A stretch of 64,000 nt of DNA from Knoellia sp. p5-6-4. Lineage in GTDB: Bacteria; Actinomycetota; Actinomycetes; Actinomycetales; Dermatophilaceae. The translations under genes were made by a program, and so were the position numbers. This document shows, in pieces, positions 51,521 to 60,000 of this stretch. The DNA lies in the NCBI RefSeq assembly GCF_029222705.1, contig NZ_JARGZF010000001.1:244437-308436 (forward strand). Direction: 5' to 3'. The stretch's first letter is position 1. Each line of letters starts with the position of its first letter. Below the pieces are notes generated by a model. The model was not told the DNA's origin. It made no database searches and saw only the letters and a list, made by a program, of their open reading frames with translations.

Positions 51521-51880
51521 GTGAGTTCGCTGGTGCTCACGGTGCTCTACGTCGGCACGAACGTCTCGGACCAGATCGGCGCCCCGGGCGCCCTGCGCTT
51601 CGTCTCGCCGTTCCACTGCGTCAACGCCTCCCGCGCCCTGGTGCCCGAACTGGAGGCAGACCCTCTCGCACTCGTGACGCTCGCCGCGGCATCCCTCGCG
51701 CTCCTGGCCCTGGCCGCCTGGGCGTTCGAGCGCCGGGACTACGGCGCCGCGCTCTGGCACCGCCGGCCGGTGGCCGTGGCGACGACCCCGCCGCGGGTGC
51801 AGCGCCGTGCGCTGCACCCGCGCTGGAGCGCCGCCCCGCTGCGGGAGCGTGTCGGGCCTGTGGTGTGGGGGCAGGCTCTC
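51521..51880 (+). pseudogene. Fragment of an ABC-2-type permease
   Basis: A 120-residue stretch reads like the middle of an actinobacterial ABC-2 exporter permease: RFVSPFHCVNASRALVPEL followed by a hydrophobic helix (VTLAAASLALLALAAWAFE) and RRDYGAALWHRRPVAVAT, then LRERVGPVVWGQALGL, the start of the next permease unit. There is no start codon with a ribosome site, and the sequence breaks off into unrelated residues. No ATPase gene is nearby. I judge it a truncated remnant rather than a functional small protein. Confidence 0.55.
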
Positions 51881-51924
51881 GGTCTTCGGCGTCACTCCGC
51901 GCCGGCTGCGTCGTTGTCCCGGTC

Positions 51925-52263
51925 GTGAACAGCTCTGGGTCGCCCGTCGCGGCGACGTCGTCTCCCCGTCTCGCCGCCCGCGGCCCGTCCCGACTCGCGG
52001 CGGTCGCCGTGGCGCTCCTGTCGGGGTTCGTCGCCTTCGCCGCGCTCGGCCTCGCGGGCTGGGGCTTCGAGACGGACCCCGTGCGGCAGCTGGTGCGGGA
52101 CGCGCCGCAGCTGGTGGTGTGCGGCGTCGCCGGGGCGGTGTGCGGGGCGTCGCTGGCCTGGGCGCTGCCCCGGCATCGTCGCGTCGTCGTCGTGCTCGGC
52201 GCAGTCCTCGGCACGATGCCCGCGGTGATCATGGCGACGGCATACTTCACCCACCGCTACTGA
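51925..52263 (+). CDS. Small hypothetical membrane protein
   Basis: A 112-residue protein with a short Ser/Ala-rich N-terminus and three hydrophobic helices: AVAVALLSGFVAFAALGLAG, LVVCGVAGAVCGASLAWAL and VVVVLGAVLGTMPAVIMATA. It starts at GTG 51925, 4 bases into the end of the permease-remnant frame (GTGA). No strong ribosome site is seen and I know no family, so it may be an intact gene or the tail of the decayed locus. It converges on the response-regulator gene. Confidence 0.55.
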   Translation: MNSSGSPVAATSSPRLAARGPSRLAAVAVALLSGFVAFAALGLAGWGFETDPVRQLVRDAPQLVVCGVAGAVCGASLAWALPRHRRVVVVLGAVLGTMPAVIMATAYFTHRY

Positions 52264-52290
52264 AACCACCGCCACCGAGGCTGCGACGAC

Positions 52291-52995
52291 CTACAGCTCT
52301 GGCGTCTCGAGGCCGCGGGCGATCGCGAACCGGACGAGCTCGACCCGGTTGTGCAGCTGCAGCTTGCCGAGGGTGTTCTGCACGTGGTTCTGCACCGTGC
52401 GGTGGGAGATGAACAGCTCGGACGCGATCTCCTTGTACGACATGCCGGTCGCCACGAGCTTGAGCACCTCGGTCTCACGCGCGGTCAGCTCGGGGATCGG
52501 GCGCCCCGGGTCGACCTGCGGCTCGTTCGACATCCGGTGGAACTCCCCCAGGACGAGCCCTGCCAGCCCGGGGGTGAAGACCGCCTCACCACGCGCCGTG
52601 GCCCGCACCGCGTCGATGATCTCCGCGCTGGACGCCGACTTCACGAGGTAGCCGGTCGCCCCGGCCTTGACCGCGTCGAGGACGTCCTGGTGCTCGCCGC
52701 TGGCCGACAGGATCAGCACCCGGGTCTCGAGCCCACCGACGGCCCGGCACACCTCATGACCGGCCAGGCCGGGGAGGTTGAGGTCGAGCACCAGCACGTC
52801 CGGTCGCGTGGCCTTCGTCCGGTTCACCGCGCTCGGCCCGTCACTGGCCGTCGCGAGCACGCTCAGGCCCGCCTCGCTGAGGTCGCGCGCGACGGCGTCG
52901 CGCCACAACGGGTGGTCGTCGGCCACCACGACCGTGACCGGCGACCCGGCCCCACCGACCACCTCGGCCGACTCGTCCTGCTCCGCGTCCCTCAT
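52291..52995 (-). CDS. LuxR-type response regulator of a MacS two-component system
   Basis: A 234-residue NarL/FixJ-family regulator. Receiver domain: VVVADDHPLW acidic pocket, phospho-Asp in VLVLDLNLPG and Lys in GYLVKSASS. C-terminal LuxR helix-turn-helix: LTARETEVLKLVATGMSYKEIA then HRTVQNHVQNTLGKLQLHNR. ATG 52995 (MRDAEQDESAEVV) overlaps the kinase stop by 4 bases (ATGA). The partner is the MacS-like kinase directly upstream. Target genes are unknown; envelope-stress genes are the expectation from related actinobacterial systems. Confidence 0.92.
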   Translation of the reverse strand: MRDAEQDESAEVVGGAGSPVTVVVADDHPLWRDAVARDLSEAGLSVLATASDGPSAVNRTKATRPDVLVLDLNLPGLAGHEVCRAVGGLETRVLILSASGEHQDVLDAVKAGATGYLVKSASSAEIIDAVRATARGEAVFTPGLAGLVLGEFHRMSNEPQVDPGRPIPELTARETEVLKLVATGMSYKEIASELFISHRTVQNHVQNTLGKLQLHNRVELVRFAIARGLETPEL

Positions 52996-54191
52996 GCCTG
53001 GTCTCCCCCGCTCACCGTGTGCGGAGCCCGCTTGGGCGCCCGCATCCGCACCGTCACTCCCGACCCCTCGCGGCCGGACCACTGCGCGTCGCCACCAAGA
53101 TCCCGCAGCCGGCCGCGGATGCTCGACGCCACGCCGAGACGGCCGGCCGCGGCGGCCTCGGCGAGCCGGCCCGACGGCATACCGGCGCCGTTGTCGCGCA
53201 CCGTGATCGACACGTCCGCGCCCTCGTCCTCGACGAGCACCCAGGCCTGGGCGCCGTCGCCCGCGTGCTCGCGCACGTTGTCGAGCGCGGCGCCGACCGC
53301 CGCCTCGAGCTCGGCAGCCGCCGCCTCCGGCAGCAGCACCGGCTCGGCCGGGGCGACCAGGTGCACCCGCTCACCGCCGTACCGCGCCAGCATCGCCCGC
53401 AGGTCGACGTCCCCACCCGGTGGGGGCAGCTCCTCCGCGTCGGTCGCCGTCACCAGGGCCCGCAGACGGCGCTCCTGCTCGGCCGCCATCGCGCCCAGCT
53501 CGGCCGCCTCCCCGCCGAGCTGGCCGCCGCGACGGTTGACGAACGCCAGCGTCTGCAGCACGCCGTCGTGCACCGTGCGGGCCAGCCGCTCGCGCTCGCG
53601 CACGCGGGCCTCGAGCAGCAGCGCCGCGCGCAGCTTCGCGTGGCCCTCGCGGGCAAGGTCGACGGCATACCCGATCAGGGTGCCGATCAACAGCAGGAGG
53701 ACGACGTTGTTGACGGTGTGGAAGGTGGGGTCCTGCACCTCGAGCAGGTCGACGACCCCGATGAACAGGGCGGCGAGGAACCCTCCCCGGCGGCCGAGGA
53801 GCACGGCGGCCGACACCACGGCCGCCGCCGGCCAGAACGTCGGGACGGTCGGGGCCCCCGAGTGGATGACGGCCTCACTGTCCACGAGGCGGGTGGCCAG
53901 GATGGCGCCGGCCGCGATCCCGAGCTCGGCGAGCACCAGGGTGAGCGTGCGGCGACGGTGCACCACGAGAAAGGCGGTCCAGGCACCGAGCACCGCCAAC
54001 ACGGCCCAGGCCACCGCGGGACGCACCATCTGCTCGTGGCGGTCCCACGCGGCATACACGGCGTAGGCGAGCGCCAGCGGGCGCAGGACGTCGATGCCCT
54101 TCCAGAAGGCCTCGACCACGCCGGGCTCGGAGCCCTCCGGCGGCACCGCCCGGGCGCGCCCGGCCGCCGCCGGCTCCCCCTGGGCGGTCAC
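52992..54191 (-). CDS. macS: MacS-family sensor histidine kinase
   Basis: A 399-residue membrane kinase. The N-terminus carries about six hydrophobic helices (residues about 30-195), with no large extracellular loop. The HisKA_3 domain follows: phospho-His in RERERLARTVHDGVLQTLAF, then ATPase boxes DNVREHAGDG (N box) and VRDNGAGMPSGRL (G box) with a Gly-rich GLGV-like RLGVASSIRGRL. This layout is that of MacS. GTG 54191. The gene is 6 bases from plsC upstream and overlaps its regulator, so three genes form one transcript. Confidence 0.9.
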   Translation of the reverse strand: MTAQGEPAAAGRARAVPPEGSEPGVVEAFWKGIDVLRPLALAYAVYAAWDRHEQMVRPAVAWAVLAVLGAWTAFLVVHRRRTLTLVLAELGIAAGAILATRLVDSEAVIHSGAPTVPTFWPAAAVVSAAVLLGRRGGFLAALFIGVVDLLEVQDPTFHTVNNVVLLLLIGTLIGYAVDLAREGHAKLRAALLLEARVRERERLARTVHDGVLQTLAFVNRRGGQLGGEAAELGAMAAEQERRLRALVTATDAEELPPPGGDVDLRAMLARYGGERVHLVAPAEPVLLPEAAAAELEAAVGAALDNVREHAGDGAQAWVLVEDEGADVSITVRDNGAGMPSGRLAEAAAAGRLGVASSIRGRLRDLGGDAQWSGREGSGVTVRMRAPKRAPHTVSGGDQA

Positions 54192-54197
54192 CGCGGC

Positions 54198-55097
54198 TCA
54201 GCTGGCCGCGCGCTGGCCCGGCGGGACGTCGCGGTCGTCCGACGTCTCGTCGCGCCCGCCGTCCGGGGTGGTCTCGTCGATGTCGGCCGCGGCGTCGTCG
54301 ATCTCCGGCTCGTGCCGGTGGTGCCTGCCCTCGGCGGCGTCGAGCGCCTCCTCGAGCTCCTTGGCGGCGGTGCCGGGGCGGGCCGCCTCCTGCAGCTCGC
54401 GGGCCTTGGTCTTGGCGGCGGCGAGGATGCGGTCCTTCATCGAGGTGGCGTACATGTCGACGTACTCCTGCCCCGAGAGCAGCATCAGCTCGTACATGAT
54501 CTCGTCGGTGATCGAGCGCAGGACGAAGCGGTCGTCCTCCATGCCCTCGTAGCGCGAGAAGTCCAGGGGCTTCCCGATGCGCACGCCGATCCGCATGATC
54601 TTCGGCACGACCTTGCCGGTCGGCTGTGCCTTGTCGGTGCCGATCATCGCCACCGGCAGCACCGGGCAGCCGGCCTCGAGGGCCATGCGGGCCACACCCG
54701 TGCGTCCGCGGTATAGCCGGCCGTCGGGTGAGCGCGTGCCCTCGGGGTAGATGCCGAGCACCTCGCCACGGCGCAGCACCTTCAGGCCCGAGCGCAGGGC
54801 TGCCTCACCGGCACGCCCGCCGCTGCGGTCGATGGGCAGCTGGCCGACGCCCTTGAAGAAGGCGGCCGTCATCCGGCCCTTGATGCCGCGACCGGTGAAG
54901 TAGTCGGACTTCGCGAGGAAGGTGACGCGGCGCTGCACCACGAGCGGCAGGAAGATCGAGTCCGAGAACGAGAGGTGGTTGCTCGCCAGGATCGCCGGAC
55001 CGTCCTCGGGGACGTTCTCCTCCCCCTCGACCCACGGCCGGAACAGCAGCTTCAGGATCGGGCCGAGGACAACCGTCTTGAGAACCCAGTAGAACAA
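54198..55097 (-). CDS. 1-acyl-glycerol-3-phosphate acyltransferase (PlsC family)
   Basis: A 299-residue membrane-associated acyltransferase. The NHLSFSDSIFLPL block holds the HX4D catalytic motif and the GIYPEGTRSPDGRL block the glycerophosphate site. It makes phosphatidic acid from lysophosphatidate, or acylates a related lipid such as a mannolipid. The C-terminal 60 residues are acidic and disordered. I choose TTG 55097 (LFYWVLKTVV) since GGGAGG stands 7 bases upstream; no ATG or GTG fits better in the divergent intergenic DNA. Polar lipid context is supported by the divergent lipase-like gene. Confidence 0.85.
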   Translation of the reverse strand: MFYWVLKTVVLGPILKLLFRPWVEGEENVPEDGPAILASNHLSFSDSIFLPLVVQRRVTFLAKSDYFTGRGIKGRMTAAFFKGVGQLPIDRSGGRAGEAALRSGLKVLRRGEVLGIYPEGTRSPDGRLYRGRTGVARMALEAGCPVLPVAMIGTDKAQPTGKVVPKIMRIGVRIGKPLDFSRYEGMEDDRFVLRSITDEIMYELMLLSGQEYVDMYATSMKDRILAAAKTKARELQEAARPGTAAKELEEALDAAEGRHHRHEPEIDDAAADIDETTPDGGRDETSDDRDVPPGQRAAS

Positions 55098-55224
55098 CGT
55101 GGCACCTCCCGCCTGTGACGCGCTGAACTCTACGACACTATCGACGCCACCATGCCTCCATGCGAGGATGCGCGCGACCCCACCGAGCGTCCCCTTCGGG
55201 CGCCAGTCCCGACAGGAGTGCCTC

Positions 55225-55971
55225 GTGCCCGTCATGCCCGGCGCAGAGCCCTACGCCCACGAGGGCTCCGACACCGGCGTCCTGCTCGTCCACGGCTTCA
55301 GCAGCACCCCGCAGAGCATGCGGCCGTGGGGCGAGCACCTGGCCGCCAAGGGCTACACCGTGCGGGTGCCCCGGCTGCCCGGCCACGGCACCACCTGGCA
55401 GGAGATGAACCGCACCCGGTGGGAGGACTGGTATGCCGTGGCCGACCGTGAGTTCCGTGAGCTGCGCGAGCGCTGTGCCCACGTGTTCGTCGGCGGCCTG
55501 TCCATGGGCGGTGGCCTCGCCCTCGCGCTGGCACAGGAGCACGGCCCGCGGGTGAGCGGCCTGGTGCTGGTCAACCCCGCCGTGATGTTCAAGGACTGGC
55601 GCGTGCGCTTCGTGCCGCTGCTGAAGAACGTCGTCGGGGGCCTGGAGGCCATCGCCAACGACATCAAGAAGGAGGGGGTGACCGAGCTGGCCTACGACCA
55701 CACGCCGCTGAAGGCGGGGCACTCCCAGCTGGTCGCCTGGAAGAACCTGACGCGCGACCTGCCCGAGGTCACGCAGCCGGTGCTGCTGCTCCGCTCCCCG
55801 GAGGACCACGTCATCCCGCCGGAGTCCTCGGCCATGGTCCTTTCTCGCATCTCCAGCGACGACGTCACCGAGATCCTGCTGCACGACAGCTACCACGTGG
55901 CTACCCTCGACAATGACGCGCCGCGCATTTTCGACGAGTCGGTGGCCTTCATCGAGCGCCTGAGCTCCTAG
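55225..55971 (+). CDS. Alpha/beta-hydrolase, monoacylglycerol-lipase/carboxylesterase type
   Basis: A 248-residue hydrolase. The oxyanion HG motif is LLVHGFSSTP, the nucleophile elbow GLSMGGGLAL, the acid in SPEDHVIPPESS and the base in HDSYHVATLDND. It resembles Geobacillus Est30 carboxylesterase and bacterial monoacylglycerol lipases. No signal peptide is seen. GTG 55225 with AGGAG 7 bases before; ATG 55234 is an alternative. Divergent from plsC, so the two may act on the same lipid pool. Confidence 0.9.
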   Translation: MPVMPGAEPYAHEGSDTGVLLVHGFSSTPQSMRPWGEHLAAKGYTVRVPRLPGHGTTWQEMNRTRWEDWYAVADREFRELRERCAHVFVGGLSMGGGLALALAQEHGPRVSGLVLVNPAVMFKDWRVRFVPLLKNVVGGLEAIANDIKKEGVTELAYDHTPLKAGHSQLVAWKNLTRDLPEVTQPVLLLRSPEDHVIPPESSAMVLSRISSDDVTEILLHDSYHVATLDNDAPRIFDESVAFIERLSS

Positions 55972-56000
55972 CCGACCTCGACCGGCCAGGACGGAGAACC

Positions 56001-56654
56001 ATGAGCGACAGGGACGTGGACGCCCAGTTCGCGGACATCATCGCGCACTGGGACGACGTCGCGCCGCTCCCCGAACGCGGCCCCGACGCCCCGCAGACGA
56101 ACGACTCGCCGACCGCGGCCGGCCTCGACGCCCTCGAGGGCGCCGACGACGACGCCCCCCGGTCGGCCTTCGAGGACGGTGCAAGCGGGCACCCCGGCTC
56201 AGGGGCCGACACCGACGGCACCAGCAGCACCGACGGCACCGGCCCGGGCGCACCGCACCGGCGGTTCAGTGCGATCAACCCCTCGCCCCTGAACCCGGCG
56301 GTGAACCCGCCCCCCACGCTGGGCGGCATCCCCGTGTGGCGGGGGGCGACCTCCGACGCCGGGGCCGCTGGCCCCGCCGCGGACCGCCCCCGGGGCGCGG
56401 GCGACGACGAGCACTTCGAGCCGGGGCCGACCGCGCCGCTCCCCCCGCAGGAGGACCTCCACTTCTGGGGCATCGTGGTGGGTCTCGTGGCGGGGCCGCT
56501 GATCCTGCTCTGGCTCGTGATCTTCCGCCCGGACGTCAGCGACTGGTGGGTGCTGGGCGCGCTGACCCTCACGGTCGGCGGGTTCGTGCTCCTGGTGCTG
56601 CGCCAGCCGCACAGCCGGGACGAGGACGACCCCGACAACGGCGCCCGCGTCTAG
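56001..56654 (+). CDS. Hypothetical protein with C-terminal membrane hairpin
   Basis: A 217-residue actinobacterial protein. The conserved N-terminal piece is MSDRDVDAQFADIIAHWDD. A long disordered Asp/Gly/Pro linker follows (residues about 25-150), then two hydrophobic helices, FWGIVVGLVAGPLILLWLV and WWVLGALTLTVGGFVLLVL. The N-terminal FADIIAHW box and the helix pair recur together in related genomes, but I cannot name a family. ATG 56001 has GGAG 9 bases upstream; it follows the hydrolase by 29 bases. Confidence 0.75.
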   Translation: MSDRDVDAQFADIIAHWDDVAPLPERGPDAPQTNDSPTAAGLDALEGADDDAPRSAFEDGASGHPGSGADTDGTSSTDGTGPGAPHRRFSAINPSPLNPAVNPPPTLGGIPVWRGATSDAGAAGPAADRPRGAGDDEHFEPGPTAPLPPQEDLHFWGIVVGLVAGPLILLWLVIFRPDVSDWWVLGALTLTVGGFVLLVLRQPHSRDEDDPDNGARV

Positions 56655-56659
56655 CCCGC

Positions 56660-57439
56660 TCAGCCGCGACGCTGCTCAGATTGCTGCTCGGCCTGCTGCT
56701 CGGCCTCCTCGACCGCCTCCCCGGCCACGGCCACGTCGGTCTCGGTCCGCGCCGTGGGGCGCGGCTGGGGGTCGAGGTCGAGGTCGACCCACACGGGCCG
56801 GTGGTCGGTGGCGGCCACCAGGTCTGCCTCGTCGAGCTCCACCGGGGTGTGCGGCAGCACGGCCAGCTCGGGTGAGGCGAACACGACGTCGAGCAGCCGC
56901 CGCGGGCTGCGGGCGGGGTAGGTGGGCGTCGTCGGCGAGACCAGCCGCAGCGGGGCGGCGAGCAGCTGCCACGCCCTGCCGGTGTCGCCCTCGTTGAGGT
57001 CGCCGGCCAGCACGACCGGGCCGCCGGCCGACAGCGTCCGCAGGATCTGGCCGGCGTGTCGTTCGCGTTCCTCGGCGTCGAGGCTCAGGTGCACGCTGGC
57101 GACCACGATCGGCTGGTGACCGGCCGGCGCGACGCGGATCACGGCATACCCGCGGGTGCGCTGCAGGCGCGCCACCCGCAGCCGGTGGTGGCGGGACTCG
57201 GCCACCTGCACGCGCAGCGAGGTGAAGATCGTGGTGCCGCCGCTCCCCCGGTGCCGACCGGACCAGTACAGGCCGCAGCGAGCCGCGAAGGCCGCGACAC
57301 GGAAGGAGGAGAACAGCCGCCGTGGCACCTCTTGGAGGCACAGCACATCGGGGTCGACCGCCCGGATGACGCGGGCGGCCGCGGCCGGGTCGTCCTTGAA
57401 GTCGCGCAGGTTGTACGACGCCACCCGGATGCTGGTCAT
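56660..57439 (-). CDS. Endonuclease/exonuclease/phosphatase family protein
   Basis: A 259-residue metallohydrolase of the EEP fold. Motifs: IRVASYNLRDF with metal Asn, DVLCLQEVPRR with metal Glu, VVASVHLSLD, VVLAGDLNEGD with the Asp/Asn pair, and ATDHRPVWVDLD with the C-terminal Asp-His. Substrate could be nucleic acid, sphingomyelin-like lipid or inositol phosphate. The C-terminus is Gln/Glu-rich. It lies 7 bases after the first ROK kinase on the same strand, so is the last gene of that operon. Confidence 0.87.
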   Translation of the reverse strand: MTSIRVASYNLRDFKDDPAAAARVIRAVDPDVLCLQEVPRRLFSSFRVAAFAARCGLYWSGRHRGSGGTTIFTSLRVQVAESRHHRLRVARLQRTRGYAVIRVAPAGHQPIVVASVHLSLDAEERERHAGQILRTLSAGGPVVLAGDLNEGDTGRAWQLLAAPLRLVSPTTPTYPARSPRRLLDVVFASPELAVLPHTPVELDEADLVAATDHRPVWVDLDLDPQPRPTARTETDVAVAGEAVEEAEQQAEQQSEQRRG

Positions 57440-57446
57440 GACCGGC

Positions 57447-58466
57447 TCAGCCCTGCGGGACCGGGTCCGGGGCCACCCGGGGGTCGGCGCCGGCGCCGAC
57501 CCGGGCGAGGTCCGCGGCCCCGATGAGCCCGGCCTCGTTGCCCAGCCTGGCAGCCACGATCTCGGCCTCCGGCCGGTAGCCGCGGCCGGTGAGGTGCTTG
57601 CGGAACGTCTCGCGCGCCGGGCCGAGGAGCAGGTCACCGGCCGCGCTGACGCCCCCGCCGATGACGAAGATGCCCGGGTCGAAGGCGGCCGCGAGGTTGG
57701 CTATGCCGACGCCGAGCCACTGCCCGATCTCGGCCAGGAGCTCGACGGCGGTCTGGTCGCCGGCCTGGGCCGCCTCGGTGATGAGGGGGCCGGTGAGGTT
57801 GGCCGGGTCGCCCCCGACCCGGTCGAGCAGGTCGCTGGCGATCGGGCTGTTGGCCGTCATCAGCGAGCGCGCCTCGCGCACGAGGGCGTTGCCCGAGGCG
57901 TACTGCTCCCAGCAGCCGCGGTTGCCGCACTCGCACCGCTGCCCGCCCGGCACCACCTGCATGTGGCCGAACTCGCCCGCGATGCCGAACCGGCCGCGCA
58001 CCACCTGGCCGTTCATGAGCAGCGCCCCGCCGATCCCGGTGCCGAGCGTCACCATCATCACGTGCGTGTGCCCCTGGGCGGCACCGAAACGCCACTCTGC
58101 CCACGCCGCCGCGTTGGCGTCGTTGTCGACGAAGATCGGCACCGGCACCCGGCGCTGCAGCGCGTCGCGCAGCGGCTCGTGGCGCCAGGACAGGTGCGGG
58201 GCGAAGACGACCGTCGCGCGGTCGGCGGCCACGAAGCCCGCCGCCCCGATTCCCACGGCGACCACGGAGCCCGCACCGACGACGCCCAGGAGCTCGTCGA
58301 CGACCTCCACGATGGTGTTCTCCACCACCCCCGGCTTCTTCGAGCGGTGCGGGGTGTCCCGCCGCGCGCGGTGGAGCACCACGCCCCGTGGGTCGACGAC
58401 CCCGCCGGCGACCTTGGTGCCGCCGATGTCGATGCCGATGCTCAGCGCATCCGGCGGGCCGCTCAC
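57447..58466 (-). CDS. ROK-family glucokinase
   Basis: A 339-residue sugar kinase. ATP-binding IGIDIGGTKVAGGVVD, catalytic Asp in FVDNDANAAAWAEW, zinc-binding CxCGNRGCxE (RCECGNRGCWEQYAS) and GIGGALLMNGQVVRG. The C-terminal FVIGGGVSAAGDLLL closes the fold. It is the closer of the two to actinobacterial glucokinase (Streptomyces GlkA type), so glucose phosphorylation is likely. GTG start overlaps the second ROK gene's stop by 4 bases (GTGA). A recent tandem duplication or ancient pair; they differ over much of their length. Confidence 0.9.
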   Translation of the reverse strand: MSGPPDALSIGIDIGGTKVAGGVVDPRGVVLHRARRDTPHRSKKPGVVENTIVEVVDELLGVVGAGSVVAVGIGAAGFVAADRATVVFAPHLSWRHEPLRDALQRRVPVPIFVDNDANAAAWAEWRFGAAQGHTHVMMVTLGTGIGGALLMNGQVVRGRFGIAGEFGHMQVVPGGQRCECGNRGCWEQYASGNALVREARSLMTANSPIASDLLDRVGGDPANLTGPLITEAAQAGDQTAVELLAEIGQWLGVGIANLAAAFDPGIFVIGGGVSAAGDLLLGPARETFRKHLTGRGYRPEAEIVAARLGNEAGLIGAADLARVGAGADPRVAPDPVPQG

Positions 58467-59422
58467 TCCAGCACCCCCTCGGCCGCGATCGCGGCGGCCC
58501 CGATGAGGCCGGCGTCGTTGCCCAGGGAGGCGGGCACGATGCCGGCCACCGGCCGGTGGCCCCGCCCGGTGAGCTGACGTCCGTAGGCCGCCCTGACCGG
58601 GTCGAGCAGCAGGTCCCCCGCCTCGGCGACGCCGCCGCCGATGACGATGAGCTCGGGGTCGAGGATCGCCGCCACCGAGGCCGCCCCCTCCCCGATCCAG
58701 GTGCCGAGGTCGGCGAGCAGCTCGACCGCGGCGGGGTCACCGCCCTGCGCCACCTCTGTCACGTCACGACCCCTCAGCGCAGCCGGGTCACCCCCGCAGG
58801 CGTCGGCGAGAGCTGCTCCGTGCGGCGTCCCTGACGCGACCAGCTCGCGCGCCTCGCGCAGCAGGGCGTTGCCCGACCCGTACTGCTCCCAGCAGCCGCG
58901 GTTGCCGCAGCCGCAGCGGATGCCGCCCGGGACGACCCGCATGTGCCCGAGCTCCCCGCCGATGCCGTAGGCGCCGCGCAGCAGCTTGGAGTCGCTGACG
59001 ATGCCGCCTCCGACACCGGTGCCGATCGTGATGAGCACCATGTCGTCGGCCTCGCGGGCGGCGCCGAAGCGGAACTCCCCCCACGCCGCCGCGTTGGCGT
59101 CGTTCTCGATCGTGACCGGGTAGCGCACCAGCGCCTCGAGCCGCTGCTTCAGCGGCTCGTCACGCCAGGCCAGGTTGGGGGCGAAGAGCACGTGCGAGCC
59201 GGTGCGGTTGACGAAGCCGGCGCACGCCACGCCCACACCGACGACCTCCTGGTCGGTGTCCGCGGACAACGCGGCCACCAGCGCGGCGGCGTCGTGGGCG
59301 ATGCGGTCCGGGTCGTGGGCCGGTGTGTCACACCGCGCCTCGGCGAGGATCCGCCCCTCCAGCGAGACCAGTCCCGCCGCGATCTTGGTGCCTCCGATGT
59401 CGAGTCCGATGGTGGCCGTCAC
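58463..59422 (-). CDS. Second ROK-family sugar kinase
   Basis: A 319-residue paralogue of the neighbouring glucokinase. Same order of motifs: IGLDIGGTKIAAGLVS, ENDANAAAWGEFRFG with catalytic Asp, RCGCGNRGCWEQYGSGNALL zinc site and GTGVGGGIVSDSK. Possible roles are glucokinase, N-acetylmannosamine kinase or polyphosphate-dependent kinase. GTG start overlaps the DUF5304 stop by 4 bases. Both ROK proteins keep all catalytic residues, so both should be active. Confidence 0.89.
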   Translation of the reverse strand: MTATIGLDIGGTKIAAGLVSLEGRILAEARCDTPAHDPDRIAHDAAALVAALSADTDQEVVGVGVACAGFVNRTGSHVLFAPNLAWRDEPLKQRLEALVRYPVTIENDANAAAWGEFRFGAAREADDMVLITIGTGVGGGIVSDSKLLRGAYGIGGELGHMRVVPGGIRCGCGNRGCWEQYGSGNALLREARELVASGTPHGAALADACGGDPAALRGRDVTEVAQGGDPAAVELLADLGTWIGEGAASVAAILDPELIVIGGGVAEAGDLLLDPVRAAYGRQLTGRGHRPVAGIVPASLGNDAGLIGAAAIAAEGVLE

Positions 59423-60000
59423 GGTGCTGTGCTCTCCTGCGTGCGTCGGGGGCGGTCGGTGGTGGGTGCGGTGCCCGGCTCATCCTCGTCGTCGACGGCG
59501 ATGTCCTGCACGCGTTGTCCACGAGGTGGTGCCGGTGGTGGGGGTGGAGGTTGCGGGCCGAACCGGTCGGCGGCGATGTCGCGCAGCGCGCCCGAGAGGG
59601 CGGCAGCCAGGTCGGCGAGCCGCTCGACCGTCTCGGGACGCACGGAGCGCAGCAGCGAAATGCCCTGGCAGACCGGGCACAGCTGGCAGGCGAGCGCCTC
59701 ACCGGCACGGCTGGAGACGCCGCAGTGCTCGCACCGGGTGGTGGGCCGGGCGCCCGATGCGTGTCCGTCGGCACGGTGGGCACGCTGGTCAGGGTCGGCG
59801 CCGGGATCGGCCGCGGCCTCGTCGTCGTGGTCGGCGGTGTCGCGGTCACCGGCGTCGTGGTCGGCAGCCGGGGCCTCCCCTGCGGGGACGCCGAGCCCCT
59901 CGGCCCACCCGCCGAGCGCCTCGAGCAGCCGGGCGGTCTCCTCGGCCACCGAGCCGACGGGCTCGCGCCCCTGCCGCTGCCCTGTGCCCTGGTCAGCCAC
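59419..60000 (-). CDS. DUF5304-like protein
   Basis: A 193-residue protein with disordered ends. N-terminus EPVGSVAEETARLLEALGGWAE is helical; a central acidic Asp/Ala-rich segment (AADHDAGDRDTADHDD) follows; then a zinc-ribbon-like piece RCEHCGVSSRAGEALACQLCPVC-like with two Cys-x2-Cys pairs, QGISLLRSVRPETVERLADL and a Pro-rich tail. This fits DUF5304, which in Actinobacteria sits between the ArsA-like ATPase and glucokinase genes. Function unknown. GTG 60000; overlaps ArsA by 8 bases and the ROK gene by 4. Confidence 0.8.
   Translation of the reverse strand: MADQGTGQRQGREPVGSVAEETARLLEALGGWAEGLGVPAGEAPAADHDAGDRDTADHDDEAAADPGADPDQRAHRADGHASGARPTTRCEHCGVSSRAGEALACQLCPVCQGISLLRSVRPETVERLADLAAALSGALRDIAADRFGPQPPPPPPAPPRGQRVQDIAVDDEDEPGTAPTTDRPRRTQESTAP

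Noticed and set aside
48871-52263. Long rightward open frame through the hydrolase, aldolase and DAHP synthase region
   Set aside because: Its first 1000 codons are antisense to clear enzymes. Only the last 112 codons look like a real membrane protein and are listed separately.
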